From Veronia pacifica (GTDB lineage: Bacteria; Pseudomonadota; Gammaproteobacteria; Enterobacterales; Vibrionaceae), in assembly GCF_001707825.1 (NCBI RefSeq), contig NZ_LYBM01000022.1:18762-82761 (forward strand): a DNA stretch of 64,000 nt, written 5' to 3'. The notes below the pieces were generated by a model, which saw only the letters and a list, made by a program, of their open reading frames with translations, had not been told where the DNA came from and did not search any database. Positions 8,816 through 23,716 of this stretch are shown here, in pieces. The position numbers and the translations under genes were made by a program. The first letter of the stretch is position 1. The number at the start of each line of letters is the position of its first letter.

Positions 8816-11800
8816 ATGCGTGGAATGATAGACGCGTCTTTATCGCGAACCCGCACCATGGTTGTGCTGCTTGTTTGTTTGTTTATCGCAGGCGCTGGTG
8901 CCTATTTGTCGATACCCAAAGAAGCCAACCCTGATATAAAAATCCCAGTCATTTACGTCTCAGCTAATTTTCAGGGAATTTCCCCTGCTGACTCAGAACG
9001 TCTGCTGATTAGGCCAATCGAACAGGAACTGCGTTCAATCGAGGGCGTAAAAGAAATGACCTCGACGGCTTCTGAGGGTCATGGCTCGGTGACGCTAGAT
9101 TTCAATGTCGGTGTTAATCTCGACAAGGCGATGACAGATGTCCGTGAAGCAGTTGATAAGGTCACCCCAAGATTGCCCGATGGCGCTGATAAGCCGACAG
9201 TCAACGAAGTGACGCTGGCAGCTCAGATGCCTGTGCTCTCGGTTGCGCTTTATGGCACGGTACCTGAGCGAACGCTGGTGACAGTTGCGAGGAAACTGCG
9301 TGATGAGCTCGAAGGCTTCAAGCAGGTTCTTGAGGTAGATATCGCAGGCGACAGGGACGATGTTGTTGAAGTGGTTGTCGATCCGTTATTGATGGAAAGC
9401 TACAACCTTGTGCTTCAGGATATTTTCAACCTTATCTCGAACAATAACCGAGTGATAGCGGCAGGCTTTGTCGACAACGGTAACGGACGTTTTTCAGTTA
9501 AAGTCCCTTCAGTTTTTGAAACCGTACAAGATGTTTTGGACCTCCCGGTCAAAGTAAACGGAAAGGAAGTAGTAACCTTCGGTGATATTGCGAGTATCCG
9601 CCGTACTTTCCGTGATCCTGAAAGTTTTGCCCGCCTTGATGGTCAGCCATCAGTCGTAATGGACGTGAAGAAGCGGGCAGGGGAAAACATCATTGAAACT
9701 GTTGGACTGGTCAAGGCTGTGATTGCTGAAGCGCAGAAATCACCTGAATGGCCAGATAGTCTCTTGGTGAAGTACACCACGGACGAATCCAAAACAGTGA
9801 AAATGATGCTGACTGACCTTCAGAACAATATTTTGTCAGCGATTATTCTGGTTGTAGTGGTGATTGTCGCCATTCTGGGCGCAAGAACGGCGTTATTGGT
9901 CGGTATCTCTATCCCGGGTTCATTCCTGACGGGCCTTCTTGTTCTGGCCATGTCTGGGTTTACTGTCAATATAGTGGTGTTGTTCTCACTTATTATGGCT
10001 GTCGGCATGTTGGTTGACGGTGCGATTGTTGTGACTGAATTTGCCGATCGCCGGATGCGAGAGGGCGTTCATCGCAGTCAGGCTTACCGCGAGGCTGCCA
10101 AGCGCATGGCTTGGCCAATCATCGCGTCGACGGCAACAACATTGGCGGCGTTTGCTCCCATGTTATTCTGGCCGGATACAGTCGGTGAATTTATGCGGTA
10201 TCTGCCGCTGACCCTTATAGCGACTCTGACTGCATCATTGGTTATGGCTCTGCTGTTTATACCAGTGTTAGGTAGTTTGTTGGGTAAGCCGAGACAGCTG
10301 CCTGAGAAAGAGAAAAACAAGCTAATCGCTCTGGAGAACGGAGATTTCAGTAAGGCCACTGGCTTCACCCGCTTTTATCTGAATGTACTTCAATCAGCGA
10401 TTAAACATCCATTCAAGATCCTTTTACTCGCCGTTGCAATGGCGGGTGGCACCATGTTTGCCTATCAACAATCTGGTTTGGGAACCGAGTTTTTCCCAGA
10501 TGTTGACCCTGAAGTATTCAACGTAAAAGTTCGTTCAGATGGTGACCTTTCTATTTATGAGAAACACAACCTGATGAAGGAAGTGGAACAGCGGGTGCTG
10601 GGTATGGATGAAATCCAGACTGTCTACACCAAGACAGGGGGGCGTGACCAAATTGGTGTCATCCAAATGAAGCCTGTTGATTGGCAGTACCGCCGGAAAG
10701 TTAAAGAGATCATTGAAGAACTGAGGGAAAAGACTTCCGATTTGGCGGGTGTTCAGCTTGAATTCAAGTCTCCTGATGCAGGTCCTCCTAGTGAAAATGA
10801 CCTTAATATCCAGTTCAGCGCCAAGTCCAAAGATGACTTGGAGGAAGCGGTCAGAGTGGTTAAGCTTTGGATTGAAAATAATCCGGCATTTATCAATGTG
10901 TCTGATACCGCTGACAAAGCGGGTATTGACTGGTCGATAGATATTGATCGTGCTGACGCTGCTCGCTTTGGCGCTTCTGCCAGTCTGGTAGGTAATACCG
11001 TACAATTCGTGACAAACGGACTGAAAATTGGTGACTACCTACCTGATGATTCTGACAAAGAAGTGGATATTTTAGTCCGCTATCCAGAAAAGAATCGCGA
11101 TATAGGCAGCTTTGACGAGTTAAGGGTGAATACCCCTTACGGTATGGTCCCTATCACTAACTTTGCAACAGTGATGCCTGAACTCAAACAGGGTTCCATC
11201 AATCGTATCGACGGCGAAAGGGTACTTAACATTCGTGCGGATATGGCTAATGGCTTTAATCTGAGCACAGCGCTGCCAGAACTGCAGGACGCTATTAAGA
11301 CGATGGGATTACCCGAGGCTGTGAGCTACAAGATCCGTGGACAGGATGAAGAACAGCAAAAGAGCATGGTCTTTTTGGCTAATGCCTTTATTGTTGCTCT
11401 TGCCGTAATGGCGATGATTCTGGTGACACAGTTCAACAGCTTCTATCAGGCATTTCTGATCCTCAGTGCAGTGTTGTTCTCAACGGTTGGCGTTTTCCTC
11501 GGACTGCTTGTTTTCCAGCGTCCGTTTGGGGTCATCATGTCTGGCATAGGGGTTATCACCCTTGCTGGTATCGTGGTAAATAACAATATCGTGTTGATCG
11601 ATACCTACAACGTGCTGCGCAGAAGCGGTCTGAGTAAGGTACATGCCATATTGTCTACGGGCGCTCAACGTCTGCGACCTGTCATGTTGACCACGGTAAC
11701 GACTATTCTTGGTTTGTTGCCTATGGTACTTGAAATGAATATTGACCTAATCAATCAGAAGGTTGAGTTCGGTGCACCAAGTACGCAATGGTGGTCACAG

Positions 11801-12043
11801 TTGGCGACGGCGGTATCGGGCGGCCTGGCATTCTCCACTTTGTTAACCCTGATATTGACGCCTTGTCTGTTGATGCTTGGCGGCGGGAAGGTAAATGTCA
11901 AACAACAGTTTGATCGCTTTATGCCAGACCAGAAAGAAGGGCTGCTTCGTCCTGACGAGGAGAGGCTAAATGTGGACTTGTCAGGGGAGAGTCAGGCTTC
12001 ACCAACGGTATCTGAATCTAAAGTTAAATCAGAAACAGTGTAG
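8816..12043 (+). CDS. RND efflux pump, inner-membrane transporter subunit
   Basis: A 1075-residue proton-motive RND transporter partnered with the adaptor just upstream. Two repeats of the RND fold are seen: TM1 near residues 12-31, periplasmic loop (about 35-330), TM2-6 (about 335-490), TM7 (about 533-550), second loop to about 850, and TM8-12 to about 1035. The segment PKEANPDIKIPVIYVS marks the HAE1-like subgroup. In TM4 the usual Asp-Asp pair is Asp401-Gly402 (LVDGAIVVTEFADRR), and in TM10 the Lys of AcrB is replaced by Asn (GIVVNNNIVLID). The ATG has AAGGAGG at ideal spacing. No outer-membrane gene is adjacent. Substrate range cannot be read from the sequence; Vibrio Vex/Vme pumps are the nearest relatives I recall. 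Confidence 0.93.
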   Translation: MRGMIDASLSRTRTMVVLLVCLFIAGAGAYLSIPKEANPDIKIPVIYVSANFQGISPADSERLLIRPIEQELRSIEGVKEMTSTASEGHGSVTLDFNVGVNLDKAMTDVREAVDKVTPRLPDGADKPTVNEVTLAAQMPVLSVALYGTVPERTLVTVARKLRDELEGFKQVLEVDIAGDRDDVVEVVVDPLLMESYNLVLQDIFNLISNNNRVIAAGFVDNGNGRFSVKVPSVFETVQDVLDLPVKVNGKEVVTFGDIASIRRTFRDPESFARLDGQPSVVMDVKKRAGENIIETVGLVKAVIAEAQKSPEWPDSLLVKYTTDESKTVKMMLTDLQNNILSAIILVVVVIVAILGARTALLVGISIPGSFLTGLLVLAMSGFTVNIVVLFSLIMAVGMLVDGAIVVTEFADRRMREGVHRSQAYREAAKRMAWPIIASTATTLAAFAPMLFWPDTVGEFMRYLPLTLIATLTASLVMALLFIPVLGSLLGKPRQLPEKEKNKLIALENGDFSKATGFTRFYLNVLQSAIKHPFKILLLAVAMAGGTMFAYQQSGLGTEFFPDVDPEVFNVKVRSDGDLSIYEKHNLMKEVEQRVLGMDEIQTVYTKTGGRDQIGVIQMKPVDWQYRRKVKEIIEELREKTSDLAGVQLEFKSPDAGPPSENDLNIQFSAKSKDDLEEAVRVVKLWIENNPAFINVSDTADKAGIDWSIDIDRADAARFGASASLVGNTVQFVTNGLKIGDYLPDDSDKEVDILVRYPEKNRDIGSFDELRVNTPYGMVPITNFATVMPELKQGSINRIDGERVLNIRADMANGFNLSTALPELQDAIKTMGLPEAVSYKIRGQDEEQQKSMVFLANAFIVALAVMAMILVTQFNSFYQAFLILSAVLFSTVGVFLGLLVFQRPFGVIMSGIGVITLAGIVVNNNIVLIDTYNVLRRSGLSKVHAILSTGAQRLRPVMLTTVTTILGLLPMVLEMNIDLINQKVEFGAPSTQWWSQLATAVSGGLAFSTLLTLILTPCLLMLGGGKVNVKQQFDRFMPDQKEGLLRPDEERLNVDLSGESQASPTVSESKVKSETV

Positions 12044-12076
12044 GTTCGCCCGTCAGAAACAGTAATAATATAAAGA

Positions 12077-12106
12077 AAAAAAGCAGCGTTAATACGCTGC
12101 TTTTTT
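12077..12106. terminator. Bidirectional terminator between RND pump and murein endopeptidase
   Basis: Seven-pair stem GCAGCGT/ACGCTGC with loop TAAT, flanked by A-run and T-run. It can end the pump transcript (plus) and the convergent shyC-like transcript (minus). Confidence 0.88.
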
Positions 12107-12121
12107 GTATCTGACTATGGG

Positions 12122-13411
12122 TTAAATATCATTGCCTCTGTATACCGGGCCAATAGAGGCAAGTAATTGACTGAACTGACTAAGGGTTGCCAAGCGTTTT
12201 TCTGCAAGCGCAATAAAGTTAGTTCTCTCTTTACCCGTCAACGAGCGCGCCTGTGGCAACTTGACTGTGCGAGGGTTCTTATGACGGCCATTGACCAGAA
12301 ACTCATAATGTAAGTGAGCACCGGTAACGCGTCCTGTTCTGCCCACCTTACCTATTGTCTGCCCCTGTTTGACCCGCTGCCCGTTTTTAACCAGCCGTTT
12401 AGAGAGGTGAAGATACTTGGTGGTATATGTATTACTGTGCTGAATAATGACGTAGTTGCCATTGTACTGGTTGTAGCTCGACTTACGGACAATGCCGTCC
12501 CCCGAGGCCCACACAGGTGTACCCACAGGCGCAGCATAATCTGTACCATTATGTGCTTTCATCTTACCCGTTACCGGATGAAGCCTGCGACCAAAGTTTG
12601 AACTCACTCGGCGGAAGTTTACCGGTGTGCGTAAAAACGCCTTGCGCATCGCCCGGCCGTCGGCGTCATAATATTCACCCGTCTCAGAACGTATGGCAGT
12701 AAAGACATCACCCTGATTGGTAAAAGTGGCAGCCAGTATGTTGCCTCTGCCAATGCGCTCGCCTTCAATAAATTGCTCTTCGAACAACACCTCAAAATGG
12801 TCGCCGGAGCGAATATCGAGAGCAAAGTCGATGTCCCAACCGAAGATCTCGGCAATTTCCATGATTTGATTAGGTGTCAGTCCACCTGAGATACCAGCAT
12901 TCCAGAAACTTGACGTGATCGTGGCACTGGCAAAACCCATTTGGGTGTCGATGGGCTTGGTATCGACTTTCGACTGATATTGGTTACCGACTCGGGTGAT
13001 CACCAACGTTGAACTGACGTTCTTTGCCTGTTCGAGTTTAATCAGTTCATTTTCGCCATCAAAGCCGAGACGAATCGTGTCTCCCGGTCGTAAGCGGGTG
13101 AGTCCCCTCGCTTCATCACTGCTGTTAATGAGCTTGTAAAGAACATTAGCACTGATACTTTCCCGGTCAAAAAGGGTTGATAAGGTGTCACCGGATTCAA
13201 CAGTAATGTTTTTCCACTTGATATCATCATAGCGGGAAGGTAACTCGGCGCCTTCCGGAGGCAATAACGAATTATGTTCTATGGGAACTGCGTAAAGCTT
13301 GCCTTTTTCAAGGGTCTGCGAAGGACTTAGTTCCTGTTGTTCGGGTAGTAGTAACGACAGAACCAGAGTTGCGCTCAATCCTGCGATCAGTATGTGGTGT
13401 TTCCTTGGCAT
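12122..13411 (-). CDS. M23 murein DD-endopeptidase, ShyC/MepM-like
   Basis: A zinc endopeptidase that cuts peptide crosslinks in peptidoglycan, allowing wall expansion. Order seen: signal anchor (about residues 5-22), a LysM/OapA-like segment (VESGDTLSTLFDRES, about 70-84), a middle domain, then the M23 domain with zinc ligands in KAHNGTDYAAPVG and HLHYEF, and a short C-terminal tail. I use the ATG at 13411, preceded by the purine-rich AGAAGAAAAG; an ATG at 13435 and a TTG at 13438 in frame lack a ribosome site. Its position between an RND pump gene and tyrS matches what I remember of the V. cholerae shyC locus, so ShyC is more likely than ShyA or ShyB, but the paralogues are similar enough that I leave the symbol blank. 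Confidence 0.88.
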   Translation of the reverse strand: MPRKHHILIAGLSATLVLSLLLPEQQELSPSQTLEKGKLYAVPIEHNSLLPPEGAELPSRYDDIKWKNITVESGDTLSTLFDRESISANVLYKLINSSDEARGLTRLRPGDTIRLGFDGENELIKLEQAKNVSSTLVITRVGNQYQSKVDTKPIDTQMGFASATITSSFWNAGISGGLTPNQIMEIAEIFGWDIDFALDIRSGDHFEVLFEEQFIEGERIGRGNILAATFTNQGDVFTAIRSETGEYYDADGRAMRKAFLRTPVNFRRVSSNFGRRLHPVTGKMKAHNGTDYAAPVGTPVWASGDGIVRKSSYNQYNGNYVIIQHSNTYTTKYLHLSKRLVKNGQRVKQGQTIGKVGRTGRVTGAHLHYEFLVNGRHKNPRTVKLPQARSLTGKERTNFIALAEKRLATLSQFSQLLASIGPVYRGNDI

Positions 13412-13616
13412 AGCCACTTTTCTTCTTATATGCATCAAGTAAATATATCAAAAAATAAACATGAAGTAGGCGGTAAAAATATTATCGCGCGAAGAATCGC
13501 TAACAACATCAGCCAGTTCCTTTGACAGTAATAAGTCTAACTGGTTTCAAAAACCTCTGCTATTCGAGTAGTATGTCGCTTTATCACAAATTGCCGATTC
13601 TTGGGAGCATCTAACT

Positions 13617-14804
13617 ATGTCGAGCATTGAGGCTGCGCTGGCGGAAATAAAGCGCGGTGTTGAGGAGCTGATTCCTGAAGAGGAATTGATTGCAAAACTG
13701 AAAGAGAACCGTCCATTACGTATCAAACTGGGCATGGACCCAACAGCTCCGGACATCCATCTGGGCCATACCGTGGTAATGAACAAGCTGCGTGCATTCC
13801 AGGAACTCGGTCATGAAGTGATCTTTCTGGTAGGTGACTTTACGGCGACTGTTGGGGATCCGACAGGTAAAAATGCGACACGTCCTCCTCTGACCCGTGA
13901 GGAAGTGCTGAAGAATGCTGAAACTTACAAGCAGCAGGCGTTTAAAATTCTTGACCCTGAAAAGACCCGCTTTGAGTTCAACTCCGACTGGCTGAATGAG
14001 CTGGGAACCGTCGGGATGATTCGCCTTGCGGCGAGCTCAACCGTGGCCCGTATGCTCGAGCGTGACGACTTTAAAAAGCGTTACAGCACCAACCAGCCAA
14101 TTGCCATTCATGAGTTCATTTATCCATTGCTGCAGGGCTATGACTCCGTGGCGTTGGAAGCTGATGTCGAGCTTGGTGGTACAGACCAGAAATTCAACCT
14201 GTTGATGGGGCGTGAGCTGCAAAAGCAGCACGGTCAGAAGCAACAGGTGATCATCACCATGCCTCTGCTGGTGGGACTGGACGGCGTGAAGAAAATGTCC
14301 AAGTCCGCCCACAATTATATCGGGGTGACTGAGGCTCCTGGTGAGATGTTCGGTAAGATCATGTCGATCTCTGATGATCTGATGTGGAACTACTACGAGC
14401 TATTGTCTTTCCGTCCATTAGAAGAAGTGGAGCAGTTGAAGACAGATATCGCGAACGGAAAAAATCCGCGCGATGTGAAGATTCTGCTGGCTAAAGAAAT
14501 CATTGCCCGCTTCCACAGTGACGCTGATGCGGACGCTGCAGAAGCCGACTTCATTAACCGCTTCCAAAAAGGCGCAATGCCTGACGAAATGCCTGAATTC
14601 ACATTTGAGCAGGGCGTTGCGATTGCTAACCTGCTTAAAGATGCTGGTCTGGTTGGTTCAACGTCAGACGCGATGAGAATGATTCGTCAGGGTGCGGTGA
14701 AGATAGACGGTGAAAAGGTATCAGACACCAAGCTTGTTCCTGCATCGGGTCAATCGGTTTACCAGGTTGGTAAGCGTAAGTTTGCCCGTGTATCCCTCAA
14801 CTGA
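13617..14804 (+). CDS. tyrS: Tyrosyl-tRNA synthetase
   Basis: Class I synthetase that charges tRNA-Tyr. The 395-residue protein has the Rossmann catalytic domain with HLGH (residues 48-51) standing for HIGH, the KMSKS loop in [10 protein letters not shown] (about 228), and a C-terminal S4 RNA-binding domain (about 335-395, [16 protein letters not shown]). The HLGH signature and lack of a long C-terminal extension place it in the TyrZ-like branch common in Vibrionaceae. The ATG has GGAG about 10 bases upstream. It is divergent from the murein endopeptidase and convergent with btuF, with a shared terminator. Confidence 0.97.
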   Translation: MSSIEAALAEIKRGVEELIPEEELIAKLKENRPLRIKLGMDPTAPDIHLGHTVVMNKLRAFQELGHEVIFLVGDFTATVGDPTGKNATRPPLTREEVLKNAETYKQQAFKILDPEKTRFEFNSDWLNELGTVGMIRLAASSTVARMLERDDFKKRYSTNQPIAIHEFIYPLLQGYDSVALEADVELGGTDQKFNLLMGRELQKQHGQKQQVIITMPLLVGLDGVKKMSKSAHNYIGVTEAPGEMFGKIMSISDDLMWNYYELLSFRPLEEVEQLKTDIANGKNPRDVKILLAKEIIARFHSDADADAAEADFINRFQKGAMPDEMPEFTFEQGVAIANLLKDAGLVGSTSDAMRMIRQGAVKIDGEKVSDTKLVPASGQSVYQVGKRKFARVSLN

Positions 14805-14823
14805 TTCAGTTTGGGATGACAAC

Positions 14824-14850
14824 AAAAAAGGCGCTCTTGCGCCTTTTTTT
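14824..14850. terminator. Bidirectional terminator between tyrS and btuF
   Basis: AAAAAAGGCGC, loop TCTT, GCGCCTTTTTT. A symmetrical A/T-flanked stem placed between two convergent stops. Confidence 0.92.
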
Positions 14851-14868
14851 ATTTCTCTTTTATTCAAA

Positions 14869-15684
14869 TCAGGCCGTAGCGCGCACTTTGTCTAAAGCTG
14901 TACAAATTTGTCTGACGGCTTTGAGTGCACGAGGTGTTGCTCTGTTCAGCCAGTCTGGGTTCAGGCTAAACACGCTGTCTGATTGTGCTGCTGGCAAGTG
15001 ACTTTTCCAAGACTCCCAGAATGCTTTTGGATCGGTATTATCGGAGTAAAAAATGGCTTCAGGCTTATTCACAATCACCTGTTCTTTATTAATCATCGGA
15101 TACGCTGCTTTGGCGTCCTTAAACACATTTTCTCCACCGCACATTTTGAACAGTGGTGCAGGCCAGTTGTTTCCCCCATTGGTCATCAAAGGATCAGAGG
15201 CCAGTTGGTAAAAGTATGGCACGGCTGTTTTACCCTTCTGCTCAGCTCTTATCTCTGCCAGCTCACTACGGACTTGTTCAGCCACAGCGGAACCTTTTGC
15301 CGGATCAGCGGCGAACTTGCTTAGTGCATCAATCTGCTGGGCCGTTTCATCAAGCGATTTTGGGTTGGAGTAAAAGACCTTGATGCCCAGTTTTTCCAGT
15401 TTCGCGACCTCTTTGTCCGGATTGCCTCCTTTCCAGGCAATCACCAGGTCAGGCTTGAGAGCCACCACACGTTCAAGGTTGATGCCCCTGTAGCTGGCAA
15501 CGTGCTCCAGCTTATCGACCTCTGGCGGATAATCACTGTAGTCATCAACAGCAATCAACGCATCGCCAAGGCCTGCTGCATAGGCAAGCTCAGTCGCGTG
15601 TGGTGCAAGGCTTATCACTTTAAACGAGGCAGCATGTGCCAGCGTCGGAAGTGATAAGAGGGTTATCAACAAAAAGCGTTTCAT
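14869..15684 (-). CDS. btuF: Vitamin B12 ABC transporter substrate-binding protein BtuF
   Basis: Periplasmic protein that hands cobalamin to the BtuCD importer. The 271-residue precursor has a signal peptide (MKRFLLITLLSLPTLAHA, cut before ASFKVIS) and the TroA/BtuF helical-backbone fold, with the family-typical openings ISLAPHATELAYAAGLGD and VALKPDLVIAW. The start chosen is the ATG at 15684: it gives a clean signal peptide and has AGGAAGGA upstream, whereas a further 22 in-frame codons upstream lie inside cbiB. Its ATG overlaps the cbiB stop (ATGA), so the two are translationally coupled. It is the last gene of mtnN-cbiB-btuF. BtuCD is not in the window. Confidence 0.93.
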   Translation of the reverse strand: MKRFLLITLLSLPTLAHAASFKVISLAPHATELAYAAGLGDALIAVDDYSDYPPEVDKLEHVASYRGINLERVVALKPDLVIAWKGGNPDKEVAKLEKLGIKVFYSNPKSLDETAQQIDALSKFAADPAKGSAVAEQVRSELAEIRAEQKGKTAVPYFYQLASDPLMTNGGNNWPAPLFKMCGGENVFKDAKAAYPMINKEQVIVNKPEAIFYSDNTDPKAFWESWKSHLPAAQSDSVFSLNPDWLNRATPRALKAVRQICTALDKVRATA

Positions 15685-16637
15685 AAAAGGATCCTTCCTA
15701 CTAACATCACAATACTCTGCAACCCAACCCACACCAGAGATCTTACCCATAAATGACGGGACACAATGGTGAGATGGGATGCAGTTGGGGCAATATCGCC
15801 CCCTACATTCTGTCTTTTCTGTTTTTGCTGGCCGTAAACTACGGGTCCACCCAGTGAAAGCTGAAACTTACTGGCGGTGGCGATAAGCAACCAGCCCTTT
15901 CCCTGATCCCGCCAAAGCGGTGCTTGGCTGTTAATGGCTTTGAGCGTTGTACTGCCATTTTTACCTGCGGCGATCAGCAGGGCAAAGAGGCGGGTGGGTA
16001 CCCAGTCCAGCAAGACCATGAGTTGATTAACAGGTCGGCCAAATTCACGAAATCTTGGCAGGTTTGTGGACCAAAGCCGGGAAAGCTGCATGGTCAGCGA
16101 ATAGGTCAGGGCTCCCGGGCCTCCGAGTAAAGCAAACCAGAAAAGCACCGCAATCAACTGGCGACAGTAGCCGATAACCAGTGTTTCACTGGCGGCCTTA
16201 CCAAGGCCAATGGCAGACAGTGAGTTGGTTTGCCGATTGATAACCGATGACAGTAATTCCCTTGCTGAGGGTTTATCATCCCGCACAAGGGCACCGCTGA
16301 CCTGCTCATTCAGCGAGTGGAGAGGTTGCCAGCCGAGTGCCAGCCAGAGTAAGAGCAAATCAAGAAACCAAGCGCTCCACACCACTTGCTGCAGTGCTAA
16401 CAGAAAGATAAGGGAGGTAGCAGAAAGCAAAACTATTGAAAGGGTGCCGGCCAACCGTTGTTGTTGTTTGCTGTCAGTACTGTGATGTACCCGGATAGCG
16501 ATTTCTGTGGCGAGTTTACGCCAGTGGCCGACGGGGCTAAAAGCCCCTTTTGCGGGATATAGCCAGTGAACAATAAGCCCGGCCCACATAGCAAGGAGAG
16601 AAGGGAAGGTGAGTAATTCACTGACTAAATCCTGCAT
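15681..16637 (-). CDS. cbiB: CbiB/CobD-family cobalamin biosynthesis membrane protein
   Basis: A 318-residue inner-membrane protein of the CbiB/CobD family (adenosylcobinamide-phosphate synthase), which attaches aminopropanol phosphate to the corrin ring. Four or so hydrophobic stretches are visible (about residues 8-28, 64-105, 155-185, 295-315), with the family segment ARELLSSVINRQTNSLS and DWVPTRLFALLIA. In Vibrionaceae lacking the full corrin pathway this enzyme serves salvage, which fits its pairing with btuF. The stop overlaps the btuF ATG by 4 bases, and the start is 8 bases after the mtnN stop with GAGGA upstream. The family call is good; whether it keeps full enzyme activity is not testable here. 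Confidence 0.8.
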   Translation of the reverse strand: MQDLVSELLTFPSLLAMWAGLIVHWLYPAKGAFSPVGHWRKLATEIAIRVHHSTDSKQQQRLAGTLSIVLLSATSLIFLLALQQVVWSAWFLDLLLLWLALGWQPLHSLNEQVSGALVRDDKPSARELLSSVINRQTNSLSAIGLGKAASETLVIGYCRQLIAVLFWFALLGGPGALTYSLTMQLSRLWSTNLPRFREFGRPVNQLMVLLDWVPTRLFALLIAAGKNGSTTLKAINSQAPLWRDQGKGWLLIATASKFQLSLGGPVVYGQQKQKRQNVGGDIAPTASHLTIVSRHLWVRSLVWVGLQSIVMLVGRILL

Positions 16638-16645
16638 TGCTGTCC

Positions 16646-17347
16646 TCAGTCCGCTAACAGCTCAATCATTTTGTCGACCATTGCGCTGGAGCTTTTTGCG
16701 GCCAGTGGCAGGAACTCTTCAAAGCTCATCGGCGATGCTTTATCGGCGACATCTGAAATGGCTCGGACGACGACAAACGGCACTGCAAATTGATGACAGG
16801 TCTGAGCGATTGCTGCAGCTTCCATCTCTACCGCAATAACTTCAGGGAAGTGTTCACGTATGTAGGTTTTGCGGTCAGCACTATGGATAAATGCGTCACC
16901 AGTACAAATCAGACCACGAATGGCATGTGGTGCAGGAGACATCGCGGCAATTGCTTTTTCAGCGATGTCCATCAGTTCACCATCAGAGTCAAAAGTGACA
17001 GGCTGACCTGGCAGTTGACCCATTGTGTATCCGAACGCGGTGACGTCAGCATCGTGGTAAGTCACAGCGGATGAAACAACAACGTCACCCAGGTTTAATG
17101 ATGGGTCGAAGCCACCAGCTGAACCTGTATTGATCACCAGAGAAGGGCTGAAACGCTCAAGCATGACTGAGGTGCCAACGGCGGCAGCAACTTTACCTAT
17201 ACCGGATTGCAACAGGACAATATCTTTTCCGTAAAGTTGGCCTGTATAGAATTTACAGCCTGCGACTTCCTGTAGCTGGCAGTTTTCCAGTTTGTCTTTG
17301 AGCAGGGCAACTTCCTGCTCCATGGCACCGATAATACCAATTTTCAT
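16646..17347 (-). CDS. mtnN: 5'-methylthioadenosine/S-adenosylhomocysteine nucleosidase
   Basis: MtnN (Pfs) cleaves adenine from methylthioadenosine, S-adenosylhomocysteine and 5'-deoxyadenosine, recycling SAM by-products and supplying the S-ribosylhomocysteine used by LuxS. At 233 residues it is full length. Visible are the start [24 protein letters not shown] (about 74-84), the substrate region [14 protein letters not shown] with the ribose-binding Glu, and the catalytic Asp in [11 protein letters not shown] (about 197). It is the first gene of a minus-strand operon with cbiB and btuF; the ATG has GAGAG upstream. Confidence 0.97.
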   Translation of the reverse strand: MKIGIIGAMEQEVALLKDKLENCQLQEVAGCKFYTGQLYGKDIVLLQSGIGKVAAAVGTSVMLERFSPSLVINTGSAGGFDPSLNLGDVVVSSAVTYHDADVTAFGYTMGQLPGQPVTFDSDGELMDIAEKAIAAMSPAPHAIRGLICTGDAFIHSADRKTYIREHFPEVIAVEMEAAAIAQTCHQFAVPFVVVRAISDVADKASPMSFEEFLPLAAKSSSAMVDKMIELLAD

Positions 17348-17408
17348 CTCAGCTCTCGCATGGGTTAAAATAACGGCGCTCAGTTTAGCACGGCTGAAAA
17401 GCGCGACG

Positions 17409-17435
17409 AAAAAAAAGTGCCCCGAGGGACACTTT
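17409..17435 (-). terminator. Terminator after the first gltBD operon
   Basis: On the minus strand AAAGTG and CACTTT close a stem with an inner CCC/GGG, followed by a T-run of eight. It lies 40 bases after the gltD stop and before mtnN, separating the two transcripts. Confidence 0.85.
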
Positions 17436-17474
17436 CTTGTTTCATCATATATTGTTAGTGCTCAGCACATCACA

Positions 17475-23367
<5,893 letters not shown>

Positions 23368-23716
23368 TGCAATTCTCCCTTGCGACTGCCTATGGCAGTT
23401 ACTGCATTTTTGCGACACTTTTTGATAGTGCCTTTAGTCTCTCTAGTTCAACACGTTATCTAGAATTTATGGTTGGGTCAAATTTCTCTCACATCTGGAA
23501 CACTTTTCTCTGTAGTAGTCATATATGTTGAGTTTAGGACTATTTTATAGTGTTTTGTCGTGATTTATTTTGATTAAAAGATGGGTTTTAGCCCGATTTT
23601 AACGAGGTTACGTGGAGTTTTCTTATTGTTTTGACGATGTTACCTGATTAAAAAAAGCTAACGTCAAAAAGCCAGCCCTCGGGCTGGCAACGTAAACGTT
23701 TGCGTTGGTTTTATTT
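23368..23716. other. Intergenic region upstream of first gltB
   Basis: About 350 bases, AT-rich. It carries the leader and presumably the promoter of the first gltBD operon on the minus strand, a 6-bp hairpin at 23385-23399, and the terminator of the second gltBD operon at 23666-23688. No convincing gene is seen. Confidence 0.6.
23666..23688 (-). terminator. Terminator after the second gltBD operon
   Basis: Seven-pair stem GCCAGCC/GGCTGGC with four-base loop, followed on the minus strand by TTTTT. It starts 29 bases after the gltD stop. Confidence 0.85.

Noticed and set aside
10535..11005. 156-codon minus-strand frame inside the RND pump
   Set aside because: Antisense shadow of a well-supported transporter gene.
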